Source of the DNA: VRUE01 sp044867925
GTDB taxonomy: Bacteria; Actinomycetota; Thermoleophilia; Solirubrobacterales; 70-9
Length of the DNA: 23,108 nt
Direction: 5' to 3'
NCBI GenBank assembly: GCA_044867925.1
Contig: JBIOVV010000023.1
Coordinates: forward strand, 1 to 23,108
Every line of letters starts with the position of its first letter. Position 1 is the first letter of the stretch. The notes below the pieces were generated by a model. That model ran no database searches and was not told the DNA's origin. It saw only the letters and a list, made by a program, of their open reading frames with translations. This document shows positions 15,546-22,112 of this stretch, piece by piece. Position numbers and translations under genes: made by a program.

Positions 15546-15695
15546 CCCCTGCCCACGCGGATCTCCCCCGTACATTCCCTTCCCAAGGCTCCATGCGTAC
15601 CTTGGCGTTGTCCAAGAAGTACCACATCCGAGCCCGGCTGGCCACCCCACGCCCCGGCCTTCCGCGGATGGCTCAGGCGCGAGAGGCGAACGCGC

Positions 15696-16541
15696 TTAGA
15701 CCGCCAGGTGGCCGAACTTCTCGCGGATGCGGTGATAGAAGCTCGTGCCGGGGAGCTGCGCCAGGCGGCCGACGGAGTCGGCGAAGCTGATGTCGAGGGC
15801 GGCACCGGGAGCAAGCGTGGCGACCTGAGCGCCGTCGATGGCGATGTCGACCGGCTCGCGGCCGGTGGCATTGCCGACGGTGAGCACGTCGGCCGGAGCG
15901 ACGACCAGGGCACGGGCGGTGAGGGAGTGCGGGGCGATGTAGCTGACCACGTAGCCCTTCACGCCCCAGGCGAGGATCGGGCCCTGGTTGGCGAGGTTGT
16001 AGCCGGTCGATCCGGCCGGGGTCGCGGCGACGAGCCCGTCGCAGCGCACGTTGCCCACCTCCTCGCCGGCGATCCGGTAGCTCAGCTCGGCGACACGGTC
16101 GCGCGGTCGCCGGCTGAAGCTGATGTCGTTGAGGGCGAAGCGCTCCTCGCCGTCGATGGCGATCGCCAGGGCGGGCAAAGCGATCGTCTCGGTCTCGCCC
16201 GCCAGCGCCCGGCGAAGCCCCGCCGCTGCCTCGTCACGCTCAACCGCGGCGAGGAAGCCGACAGTGCCGAAGTTGACTCCGAATACCGGAACGCCGGTGC
16301 CGGCGAAACTGCGCAGCGCATAGAGGATCGTGCCATCGCCACCGAGCACCAGACAGAGGTCCGGGCCGGTCGGCAGCGACTCGACCCGCTCGATGCCGTC
16401 GGCCGCGTGGTTGTGCTTCTCGATCTCCCCGGCGGTGGCGACGAGCCTCCAGCCGGCATCGCGCGCCACCTCCGTCGCGATCGCGACCGCTTCGGTGGCG
16501 GCAGGCGGGTGGGAGTGGGTGACCAGCACCGCCGTTTTCAT
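15696..16541 (-). CDS. nadK: NAD kinase
   Basis: Phosphorylates NAD+ to NADP+ in the cytoplasm, using ATP or polyphosphate. 281 residues. The family signature GGDGT is at 67-71 (LVLGGDGTILYALRSF), followed by VNFGTVGFLA, the NDISFSR site (about 140) and GLVAATPAGSTGYNLA, which binds NAD. I chose ATG at 16541-16539, which gives the normal family N-terminus (MKTAVLVTH) and overlaps the tlyA stop as ATGA. The frame remains open further upstream to 16607, but that extension lies inside tlyA. The order tlyA-nadK followed by recN is conserved in actinobacteria (Rv1694-Rv1696); here three accessory genes precede recN. Confidence 0.97.
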   Translation of the reverse strand: MKTAVLVTHSHPPAATEAVAIATEVARDAGWRLVATAGEIEKHNHAADGIERVESLPTGPDLCLVLGGDGTILYALRSFAGTGVPVFGVNFGTVGFLAAVERDEAAAGLRRALAGETETIALPALAIAIDGEERFALNDISFSRRPRDRVAELSYRIAGEEVGNVRCDGLVAATPAGSTGYNLANQGPILAWGVKGYVVSYIAPHSLTARALVVAPADVLTVGNATGREPVDIAIDGAQVATLAPGAALDISFADSVGRLAQLPGTSFYHRIREKFGHLAV

Positions 16542-17326
16542 GTCTCCGACTCCACGTCGCCGATCGCCGACTCGAGGTCGGCGACCTCGGAGCCCTCCCC
16601 CCCGCACCAGACGAAGGTCTCGCGGTTGCCCTTCGGGCCGGGCAGGCCCGAGGAGGCAAAGCCGCGGATCGCAAGCCCCAGCTCCCGAGCCGCGAGAGCG
16701 ACCGTCAGGATTGCCTCGCGGCGGTCGGCGGGATCGCGCACGACGCCCCTGCCGACCCGCTCGCGGCCGAGCTCGAACTGCGGCTTGACCATCGCGAGAA
16801 GCTCGCCCCTAGGGGCTAGACAGCGCGCTACGGCGGGCAGGATCTTGGTCAGCGAGATGAAGGAGACGTCGATCGTCGCCAGCTCGGGCTCGAAGGGAAG
16901 CTCGGCCGGCCGCAGCTCGCGCGCGTTGAGCCGCTCGATCACGGTAACCCGCGGGTCCCGGCGCAGGCCGGCGTCGATCTGGCCGTAGGCGACGTCGGCG
17001 GCAACCACGCGGGTCGCGCCGCGCTGCAGCAGGCAATCGGTGAAGCCGCCGGTCGAGGCGCCGACGTCGAGGCAATCGAGGCCGCTGACTTCGAGATCGA
17101 GCCGGTCCAGGGCGTTTTCGAGCTTGATCCCGCCGCGCGAGACGAAACGCGGCCCCTCGTCGACGATCAACGCCGCCTCCGGCTCGACCAGCTGGCTCGG
17201 CCGCAGGGCGATCGGGCCGTCCCGGCCTACACGCACGGCGCCGGCCCGCACCGCGCCCGCGGCAGCGGTCCGCGAGGGGAACAGCCCCCGCTCGGCCAAG
17301 ACCGCGTCTATGCGCGCCTTCTTCAT
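16538..17326 (-). CDS. tlyA: 16S/23S rRNA 2'-O-methyltransferase TlyA (hemolysin A family)
   Basis: 262 residues. An S4 RNA-binding domain (about 1-60, beginning KKARIDAVLAERGLFPSRTA) is joined to an RrmJ/FtsJ-like methyltransferase domain. The hallmark linker RFVSRGGIKLENAL is at 60-73. The SAM-binding loop LDVGASTGGFTDCLLQRGA starts at 86, ATIDVSFISL lies mid-domain, and MVKPQFELG carries a catalytic Lys. In M. tuberculosis TlyA methylates 16S C1409 and 23S C1920, and its loss gives capreomycin resistance. Whether this protein modifies both rRNAs cannot be told from sequence. ATG is at 17326-17324. It leads the tlyA-nadK pair. About 436 bp of non-coding DNA with a LexA-box-like site lies upstream. 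Confidence 0.96.
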   Translation of the reverse strand: MKKARIDAVLAERGLFPSRTAAAGAVRAGAVRVGRDGPIALRPSQLVEPEAALIVDEGPRFVSRGGIKLENALDRLDLEVSGLDCLDVGASTGGFTDCLLQRGATRVVAADVAYGQIDAGLRRDPRVTVIERLNARELRPAELPFEPELATIDVSFISLTKILPAVARCLAPRGELLAMVKPQFELGRERVGRGVVRDPADRREAILTVALAARELGLAIRGFASSGLPGPKGNRETFVWCGGEGSEVADLESAIGDVESET

Positions 17327-17493
17327 CCGCGCAACCGTAGCGCCGCCTCTGCGGCCAGGCTCTGGCGCAGGCGTCGATACAGGTTTTTAACCAGCCTTTG
17401 GCTTCGCCTGATTCCATCTCGCACGACCGGGTAACCGAGATTCGCGGAGGCGGCTCGACAGGCGCAAAGTCTGTGATCCCACTCACACACGAA

Positions 17494-17509
17494 TCGCACA
17501 TACGTTCGT
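17494..17509 (-). promoter_or_regulatory. Candidate LexA (SOS) box upstream of tlyA-nadK
   Basis: The minus strand reads CGAACGTATGTGCG. It matches the actinobacterial SOS consensus CGAAC-N4-GTTCG at all fixed positions but one. A weak promoter could overlap it: TTGAAC (17520-17515), a 16-bp spacer, and TGCGAT (17498-17493), placing the box between -35 and -10. The leader to tlyA would be about 160 nt. SOS control is plausible because recN belongs to this block. It could instead serve the plus-strand gene at 17763. Confidence 0.45.
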
Positions 17510-17654
17510 ATTCTGTTCAAGGATTCGCAGAGGACGACCGATAAGGGGCAAATCAAAAGACTTTTTGGCTGGGTTCCGCGCCGCCCATATGGCGCTCATC
17601 GCTTCCCACGATGACGTGTCCGCGACGCATCAACGGACCCACCTACCTCCCACA

Positions 17655-17705
17655 GATCCACATATATAGAGATACATATCTCTCCTCCCTGTAGTAACCC
17701 CAGAA
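17655..17705. repeat. Direct repeat copy 1 flanking the membrane-protein gene
   Basis: This 51-bp segment begins GATCCACATA, contains CTCTCCTCCCT and ends GTAACCCCAGAA. It recurs at 18379-18425 with few changes and a 4-bp length difference. Both copies can form a small hairpin at the same place (here AGAGAT-ACAT-ATCTCT), suggesting a structured RNA or protein-binding element. On the minus strand it includes GGGAGGAGAG, a good ribosome-site look-alike. Confidence 0.7.
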
Positions 17706-17708
17706 CTC

Positions 17709-17734
17709 GCCTCGGCTCCCCGCCGGGGCGTTTT
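17709..17734 (+). terminator. Terminator-like hairpin after repeat copy 1
   Basis: GCCTCGG (17709-17715) pairs with CCGGGGC (17723-17729) with one G-U pair and a 7-nt loop, followed by GTTTT. It would stop plus-strand transcripts coming from the repeat, just 30 bp before the membrane-protein gene. That makes either a small RNA or an attenuated leader possible. Confidence 0.5.
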
Positions 17735-17762
17735 CTGTTGTGGGATGCGAGATGATTCGTAG

Positions 17763-18293
17763 GTGACGCGCCGACGGGGACTGATCGCATCGGGGGTCGC
17801 GACCGTCGTCCTGCTCTTGGCGATGTCGCCGGCCGAGGAGCGGATGAAGGACACGGGCGGTCCAGGGATGGTGCCCTTCGAGCTGACCGGTGGCCAGGAG
17901 CAGGCCGGCGAGATCCTCGCCGAATGGGGCGAGGACGGTCAGGACGCCGCGCGCGAGCAGCTCTGGATCGACTTCGGCTTCCTGCTCGCCTACGGGGCCT
18001 TCCTCACCCTTGCGCTCGCTGCGGCTCGCGATATGGCCAGGGATCGAGGCTGGCGGCGCCTCGCCGCGATCGGTGGCGTTGTCGTCTGGTTCGGCGCCCT
18101 CGGGGCCGCCTTCGACGCGTTCGAGAACATCTGCCTGCTGCTCAGCCTCGACAGCGCCGGCGCCGCGTTCCCTCTCCTGGCGACGATCTTCGCCACCTGC
18201 AAGTTCGTCCTCCTGATCGCGGCGATCGCCTACCTGGTCGCGGGCCTGGCGACGCGACTGCTCCGCCGCAGTCCGATCGCGCAAGCGCCGTAG
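17763..18293 (+). CDS. Four-helix integral membrane protein of unknown function
   Basis: 176 residues, one of the few plus-strand genes. Hydrophobic helices lie at about 6-22, 66-88, 100-128 and 135-166. An acidic, probably extracytoplasmic, loop (about 25-65, with GGQEQAGEILAEWGEDGQDA) separates helices 1 and 2. Recurring charged residues within helices, such as WIDFGFLLAY and AFDAFENICLLL, may be functional. I do not recognise a named family. The start is GTG (17763-17765) with only a weak AGG nearby. The gene interrupts the dxs-tlyA joint and lies between two direct repeats, which suggests that it entered as a unit. Codon use is G/C-biased like the backbone, so any transfer is old or from a similar genome. 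Confidence 0.75.
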   Translation: MTRRRGLIASGVATVVLLLAMSPAEERMKDTGGPGMVPFELTGGQEQAGEILAEWGEDGQDAAREQLWIDFGFLLAYGAFLTLALAAARDMARDRGWRRLAAIGGVVVWFGALGAAFDAFENICLLLSLDSAGAAFPLLATIFATCKFVLLIAAIAYLVAGLATRLLRRSPIAQAP

Positions 18294-18313
18294 CGGCGGG
18301 CCATTCGCCCACC

Positions 18314-18344
18314 GCGGCGCGGTGCCCATTGGCACCGGCGCGGC
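18314..18344 (+). terminator. Imperfect hairpin after the membrane-protein gene
   Basis: GGTGCC (18321-18326) and GGCACC (18331-18336) form a perfect 6-bp stem with a 4-nt loop. It extends outward through GCGC-rich sequence with a bulge. It starts about 20 bp after the stop codon. There is no T-tract, so termination is only possible. Confidence 0.35.
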
Positions 18345-18378
18345 TAAAGCAGTAGATCCACGACGCTCCCTACGTGCG

Positions 18379-18425
18379 GATCCACATACATAGAGATGCC
18401 TCTCCTCCCTCGAGTAACCCCAGAA
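18379..18425. repeat. Direct repeat copy 2 flanking the membrane-protein gene
   Basis: This 47-bp segment matches 17655-17705, including GATCCACATA, CTCTCCTCCCT and GTAACCCCAGAA. The shared small hairpin is kept in a changed form (AGAG-ATGC-CTCT). It lies about 90 bp downstream of the dxs stop. On the minus strand a GGGAGGAGAG is followed by ATG (18389-18387) and a 15-codon open frame (MYVDPHVGSVVDLLL), which may be chance. CCCCAG and CTGGGG (18418-18435) add another hairpin across the repeat edge. Confidence 0.7.
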
Positions 18426-18511
18426 GAGACTGGGGCAGGCTAACCGATTGAGCGTTTTGACGCAAGCCCTAATTTTTGGGGCGGATTCTCAATCCGGCCG
18501 GGCCGTTCCGG

Positions 18512-20542
18512 TCAGCTGAGAGCAGGCTCGCCGGAGCGCAGCGCGGCGAGGACGCGCTCGGCGACCGCCTCCTCGGTGAGGCCGACCTCCTCGCGCAGCA
18601 GGGCCGGCTTGCCGTGGGTGACGTAGCGATCGGGCAGGCCGAGGCGGAGGACGCGGGCGCGCTCGCCGGGACGATCGGCGAAGGCATCCTCCAGATGCTC
18701 GAGCACGGCCGAGCCGAAACCGCCGGGCAGGACGTTCTCCTCGATCGTCACCACGAGGTCGTGCCCGATCGCGAGGCGCTCTAGCAGCTCGCCGTCGAGC
18801 GGCTTGGCGAAGCGCGCGTCGGCGACGGTCGCCGAGAGATCGTGGCCGGCGAGGATCTTCGCCGCGTCGAGGGCGAGCGAGACCCCGTAGCCGTAGCCAA
18901 GCAGCGCCACCCGCTCGCCGCTGACCAGCAGCTCACCGGTGCCGATCGGGATCTCCACCGGCTCTGCCGGCAGCTCCACGCCCTCGGCGGCGCCGCGCGG
19001 GTAGCGCAGCGCGGCGGGGCCGTCGTGGGCGATCGCGGTGCGCAGCATGTGCACGAGCATCGCCTCGTCGCGCGGCGCCATCAGCACGACGTTGGGGATC
19101 GGTCGGAAGTAGGAGACGTCGAAGGCGCCGTGATGGGTCGGCCCGTCGTCGCCGACCAGGCCCGCCCGGTCCATCGCGAAGGTGACGTCGAGCTCCTGCA
19201 GGCAGACGTCGTGGACGATCTGGTCGAAGGCGCGCTGGAGGAAGGTCGAGTAGATCGCGCAGACCGGCTTCGCCCCCTGGAGCGCCAGGCCGGAGGCGAG
19301 CAGGACCGCATTCTGCTCGGCGATGCCGACGTCGTAGTACTGCTCGGGCTCTTCGTCGGCGAGCTTCTGCAGACCGGTCCCTCCCGCCATCGCGGCGGTG
19401 ATCCCCAGCACCCGCTCGTCGCGGCGGGCCTCGGCGACCATCGCGTCGGCGAAGACCTGCGTGTACTGCGGCGGCGCGCCGGCCGCCGAGGGCTTCTCGA
19501 GCCGCTCGGGCGCGATCGCCTCGGGAGAGTCGGATTCCCGCACCGGGACGGGCTTGGGAGCGGGCGCGCCGTCGACGATCGATTTCGGCTTCGCGGCGTG
19601 CCATTGCTCCATGCCCGCCAGGCCGCCCTCCTCGGCCGGAGCGAAGCCCTTGCCCTTGACGGTGTGGATGTGGACGACGACGGGCCGGTCCGCCTCGAAG
19701 GCCTCGCGCAGGGCCTCGCGCAGGGCGTGCACGTCGTGGCCGTCGATCACCCCCATATATGCGAGGTCGAGCTCCTCGAAGAAGAGGCCGGGCGCCCAGT
19801 AGGCCTTGATCGCCGACTTGATCTCCGGCCCGAGCCGTTCGATCCGCTTGCCGAGTCCGAGCGGCAGCTTGGTCAGCCGATCCTCGACGCCCTCGCGGGC
19901 GTGGAAGAGCCGCGGGTTGAGCCGCACCCGGTTGAAGTAACGCGAGAGCGCGCCGACGTTGGGTGAGATCGACATGCCGTTGTCGTTGAGCACGATCACC
20001 ATCGGCGTCTGCAGGCCGCCCGCCGCGTGCAGCGCCTCGTAGGCGACGCCGCCGGTGAGCGCGCCGTCGCCGATCACGGCGGCGACGCGGCCGTCCTCGC
20101 CGATCCCGTGGCGCATCGCCTCCTTCAACCCGACCGCGTAGCCGATCGAGGTCGAGGCGTGGCCGGCTCCCATGATGTCGTGCTCGGACTCGAAGACCGA
20201 GCAGAACGGCGCCAGGCCGTCGTACTGGCGGATCGTCGGCAGGGCCTCGCGACGGCCGGTGAGGATCTTGTGCGGGTAGGCCTGGTGGCCGACGTCCCAG
20301 AGCACCTTGTCGCGGGGGGAGTCGAGCAGGCTGTGCAGCGCCACCGCCAGCTCGCAGGTCCCGAGGTTGGCGCCGAAGTGACCGCCGATCTCACCGATCG
20401 TGTCGATGACGTAGGTGCGCATCTCCTGCGCCACCTGCTGCAGCTGCTCGTCATTCAGCTCGTGCAGGTCGGCCGGTTCGTGGATGCCGTCGAGCAGAGG
20501 GGTCTCCCCCTCCGGCCTGGCTTCGTGTCCGTTCTCGTTCAT
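18512..20542 (-). CDS. dxs: 1-deoxy-D-xylulose-5-phosphate synthase
   Basis: Thiamin-diphosphate enzyme condensing pyruvate and glyceraldehyde 3-phosphate, the first step of the MEP isoprenoid pathway. The 676 residues are slightly longer than the usual 620-650. His55 lies in GGHFGANLGTCELAVALH, and the substrate region VLWDVGHQAYPHKILTGR starts at 80. The ThDP motif GDGALTGG (158-165) continues to LNDNGMSIS. The transketolase-like pyrimidine domain has YDVGIAEQNAVLLASG and the DRAGLVGDDGPTHHGAFD loop. A transketolase C-terminal domain follows. An Ala/Pro-rich linker (about 325-365) between domains is longer than usual. ATG at 20542-20540 overlaps the ispA stop (ATGA). It is co-transcribed with ispA, so the first step and prenyl chain elongation are made together. 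Confidence 0.98.
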   Translation of the reverse strand: MNENGHEARPEGETPLLDGIHEPADLHELNDEQLQQVAQEMRTYVIDTIGEIGGHFGANLGTCELAVALHSLLDSPRDKVLWDVGHQAYPHKILTGRREALPTIRQYDGLAPFCSVFESEHDIMGAGHASTSIGYAVGLKEAMRHGIGEDGRVAAVIGDGALTGGVAYEALHAAGGLQTPMVIVLNDNGMSISPNVGALSRYFNRVRLNPRLFHAREGVEDRLTKLPLGLGKRIERLGPEIKSAIKAYWAPGLFFEELDLAYMGVIDGHDVHALREALREAFEADRPVVVHIHTVKGKGFAPAEEGGLAGMEQWHAAKPKSIVDGAPAPKPVPVRESDSPEAIAPERLEKPSAAGAPPQYTQVFADAMVAEARRDERVLGITAAMAGGTGLQKLADEEPEQYYDVGIAEQNAVLLASGLALQGAKPVCAIYSTFLQRAFDQIVHDVCLQELDVTFAMDRAGLVGDDGPTHHGAFDVSYFRPIPNVVLMAPRDEAMLVHMLRTAIAHDGPAALRYPRGAAEGVELPAEPVEIPIGTGELLVSGERVALLGYGYGVSLALDAAKILAGHDLSATVADARFAKPLDGELLERLAIGHDLVVTIEENVLPGGFGSAVLEHLEDAFADRPGERARVLRLGLPDRYVTHGKPALLREEVGLTEEAVAERVLAALRSGEPALS

Positions 20543-21402
20543 TCGTCTCTGGTGAAGATGTAGTCGGCCACTCGAGTCAGGTCGCCCGTTTCCCCGCTGG
20601 CCTCGGCGAGGGCCGCAACCGCTTTTCGATGCGAATCCGCCGCAAGCTCGCGGGCGCGCTCGAGCCCGAAGAGGCTGACGTAGGTGAGTTTTCCATGTCG
20701 CTCGTCGCTTCCATGGGGCTTGCCGAGCCGCTCGTCGCTCCCGGTCACGTCGAGAATGTCGTCGACGATCTGGAAGAGCACGCCCAGCTCACTGGCGAAT
20801 CGGCGAAAGGGGATTGTCTCAGGTTCGGCCAGACCTTCGAGGGTCAGCACGACGCCGACGCTGGCGGCGATCAGGCGCCCGGTCTTCAGCGAGTGCAGCG
20901 CCCGCAAGCCCTCGCCGTCGCGGTCCTCGACCACGACGTCGACATACTGACCGCCGACCATGCCGTCGACCCCGGTGGCGGCGCTCAGCTCGCGCAGGGC
21001 CGCCAGCACGCGAGCCGGCTCCCCAGGCTGCTCGCAGGCCAGCCGCACCGCCTCGGCGAAGAGGCCGTCGCCGGCGAGAATCGCGACGTCCTCGCCGTAC
21101 TTGACGTGGGAGGTCGGCTGTCCGCGGCGCAGCTCGTCGTCGTCCATCGCCGGCAGGTCGTCGTGGATCAGCGAGTAGGTGTGGATCAGCTCGATCGCGC
21201 AGGCGATCGGCAGGAAGCGCTCGGGCTCGGCACCCAGAGCCCGAGCGGTGGCCAACGCCAAGACCGGCCGCACCCGCTTGCCTCCGGCGAGCAGCGAGTA
21301 GCGCATCGCCTCCTGCAGGCCGGCAGTCGGCTCGGGCGCCGGGAACGTCAAGCGCTCCAGCTCGGCATCGACCAGGGCGCGCAGCTCCTCGGGGTAGCTC
21401 AC
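20539..21402 (-). CDS. ispA: Polyprenyl (farnesyl/geranylgeranyl) diphosphate synthase
   Basis: Trans-isoprenyl diphosphate synthase that extends DMAPP with IPP. 287 residues. GGKRVRP is at 40-46, the first Asp-rich motif DDLPAMDD at 81-88 followed by ELRRGQPTSHVKYG, LKTGRLI near 172, and the second Asp-rich motif DDILD at 214-218. A GSDERHGKLTY segment follows. The spacing DDxxxxD in the first motif is that of bacterial FPP/GGPP synthases; product chain length cannot be fixed from the sequence. I chose GTG at 21402-21400, 7 bp after the preceding small gene. The frame is open further upstream, but that stretch overlaps the small gene and does not resemble the family. The stop overlaps dxs. 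Confidence 0.95.
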   Translation of the reverse strand: MSYPEELRALVDAELERLTFPAPEPTAGLQEAMRYSLLAGGKRVRPVLALATARALGAEPERFLPIACAIELIHTYSLIHDDLPAMDDDELRRGQPTSHVKYGEDVAILAGDGLFAEAVRLACEQPGEPARVLAALRELSAATGVDGMVGGQYVDVVVEDRDGEGLRALHSLKTGRLIAASVGVVLTLEGLAEPETIPFRRFASELGVLFQIVDDILDVTGSDERLGKPHGSDERHGKLTYVSLFGLERARELAADSHRKAVAALAEASGETGDLTRVADYIFTRDE

Positions 21403-21409
21403 CGCTCGA

Positions 21410-21583
21410 TCACGCAGAGGCCTCGCCCTCGCGGATGCGGCGATTGGCCTCCTCGACCGCCTCGGCGGAGAGCTCGGCGGCCTCGCGGGAGAGCTCAGCG
21501 GCACGAGCGTCGTCGGCCTGCTCACCCTCGAGCTCACGGGCGATCGCCTGCAGCCGCTCCGAGATCTCGCGCAGACGGCTCAA
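21410..21583 (-). CDS. Small helical protein in the xseB position (possible exonuclease VII small subunit)
   Basis: 57 residues from a TTG start (21583-21581) that overlaps the nusB stop as TTGA; the stop is TGA at 21412-21410. It is almost all helix-forming residues (LSRLREISERLQAIARELEG, then AAELSREAAELSAEAVEEAN and RRIREGEASA). A GGAG lies upstream in the nusB tail. The position between nusB and ispA, and a pattern of Leu-x3-Ala-x2-Leu-Glu-x-Gly-Glu, recall XseB. The usual XseB start (FEEAL..LE.IV) is missing and no xseA is adjacent. If it is XseB, its partner must be encoded elsewhere. It may instead be an unrelated coiled-coil protein. Third positions are strongly G/C, which supports coding. 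Confidence 0.6.
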   Translation of the reverse strand: MSRLREISERLQAIARELEGEQADDARAAELSREAAELSAEAVEEANRRIREGEASA

Positions 21584-21960
21584 CTCACTCCTTCCCGCTC
21601 CCGCGCGATCGCGCCGAGCACGCCGTTGACGAAGCCGGGCGCGTCGGCGCCGCAGTACTCCTTGGCGATCTCAACCGCCTCGTCGATCGCAACCTCGGTC
21701 GGCACGTCCTCGCTGTGCTCGATCTCAAAGAGGGCAACCCGCATCACGTTGCGCTCCAGCGGCGCGATCCGCTCCAGCTCCCAACCTTTGGCATGGGCCG
21801 CAATCGCCGCATCGAGCTCGTCACGATGCGCCTCGACGCCGGCGGCCAGCTCGCGCGTGAAAGGGCGCGACTCCGCCACCAGCTCCTCGAGCGGGCGCCC
21901 GGTCACGTCGCGCTGGTAGCAGGCGAAGACGGCGTCGCGGCGCTGGTCGGATCTGCGCAT
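21580..21960 (-). CDS. nusB: Transcription antitermination factor NusB
   Basis: RNA-binding factor that joins NusE (S10) on boxA during rRNA antitermination. From ATG at 21960 it has 126 residues. An ATG nine bases upstream (21969) would add Met-Pro-Cys; neither has a good ribosome site, and the shorter N-terminus (MRRSDQRRDAVFACYQRDVTG) looks like the family. Conserved helices include APLERNVMRVALFEIEHSED, VPTEVAIDEAVEIAKEYCGA and PGFVNGVLGAIARE. It is the first gene of the nusB-xseB-like-ispA-dxs unit. Its usual neighbour efp is not seen; a secreted-protein gene lies upstream instead. Confidence 0.95.
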   Translation of the reverse strand: MRRSDQRRDAVFACYQRDVTGRPLEELVAESRPFTRELAAGVEAHRDELDAAIAAHAKGWELERIAPLERNVMRVALFEIEHSEDVPTEVAIDEAVEIAKEYCGADAPGFVNGVLGAIAREREGVS

Positions 21961-22024
21961 GCACGGCATTCTGCCGCTTTAGGCGGCCGGACGATCTTTT
22001 GCCGCGAGCTGCAGGGGCGCTACG

Positions 22025-22079
22025 AAGGCGATGCTCGAACCGCGTCTCTACAGCGCGGTTCGAGCTTGCGCTTCGCCTT
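22025..22079. repeat. Hairpin with 12-bp perfect stem upstream of nusB
   Basis: GCTCGAACCGCG (22033-22044) and CGCGGTTCGAGC (22054-22065) pair exactly around 9 nt. An outer pair AAGGCGA (22025-22031) and TCGCCTT (22073-22079) extends it across an internal loop. It lies between the end of the AT-rich secreted gene and nusB. It may end the upstream transcript or form part of the nusB leader. No T-run follows. Confidence 0.55.
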
Positions 22080-22112
22080 TAAGACGATCGCCTTACTGTC
22101 TGATTGATCGAA

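Larger units (their letters stand above)
17327..17762. other. 436-bp non-coding region upstream of tlyA
   Basis: This gap separates tlyA (leftward) from the membrane-protein gene (rightward). It holds a LexA-box-like site (17494-17509), a structured repeat (17655-17705) and a terminator-like hairpin (17709-17734). Its base composition is lower in GC than the flanking genes. An open frame at 17323-17556 (minus) ends in ATGA overlapping tlyA, but its codons lack the G/C third-position bias, so I do not call it. Confidence 0.6.

Noticed and set aside
14799..15650. 283-codon minus frame over the secreted-protein gene
   Set aside because: Its translation is Arg/Gly/His-rich without features; the overlapping 212-codon frame has a signal peptide, a ribosome site and a plausible mature protein.
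17323..17556. Minus-strand frame ending in ATGA at the tlyA start
   Set aside because: The overlap is suggestive of coupling, but codons lack G/C third-position bias, the frame spans the LexA-like site, and no good start or ribosome site is seen.
18340..18389. 15-codon minus ORF (MYVDPHVGSVVDLLL) after a GGGAGGAGAG
   Set aside because: Copy 1 of the same repeat does not keep the frame, while a hairpin is kept, so structure rather than coding is the better explanation.
18430..18445. CAGGCTAACCG, resembling the 3' part of a ydaO (c-di-AMP) riboswitch, also at 3120-3130
   Set aside because: The rest of the riboswitch consensus is absent at both places; the shared run of about 11 bp is probably chance.
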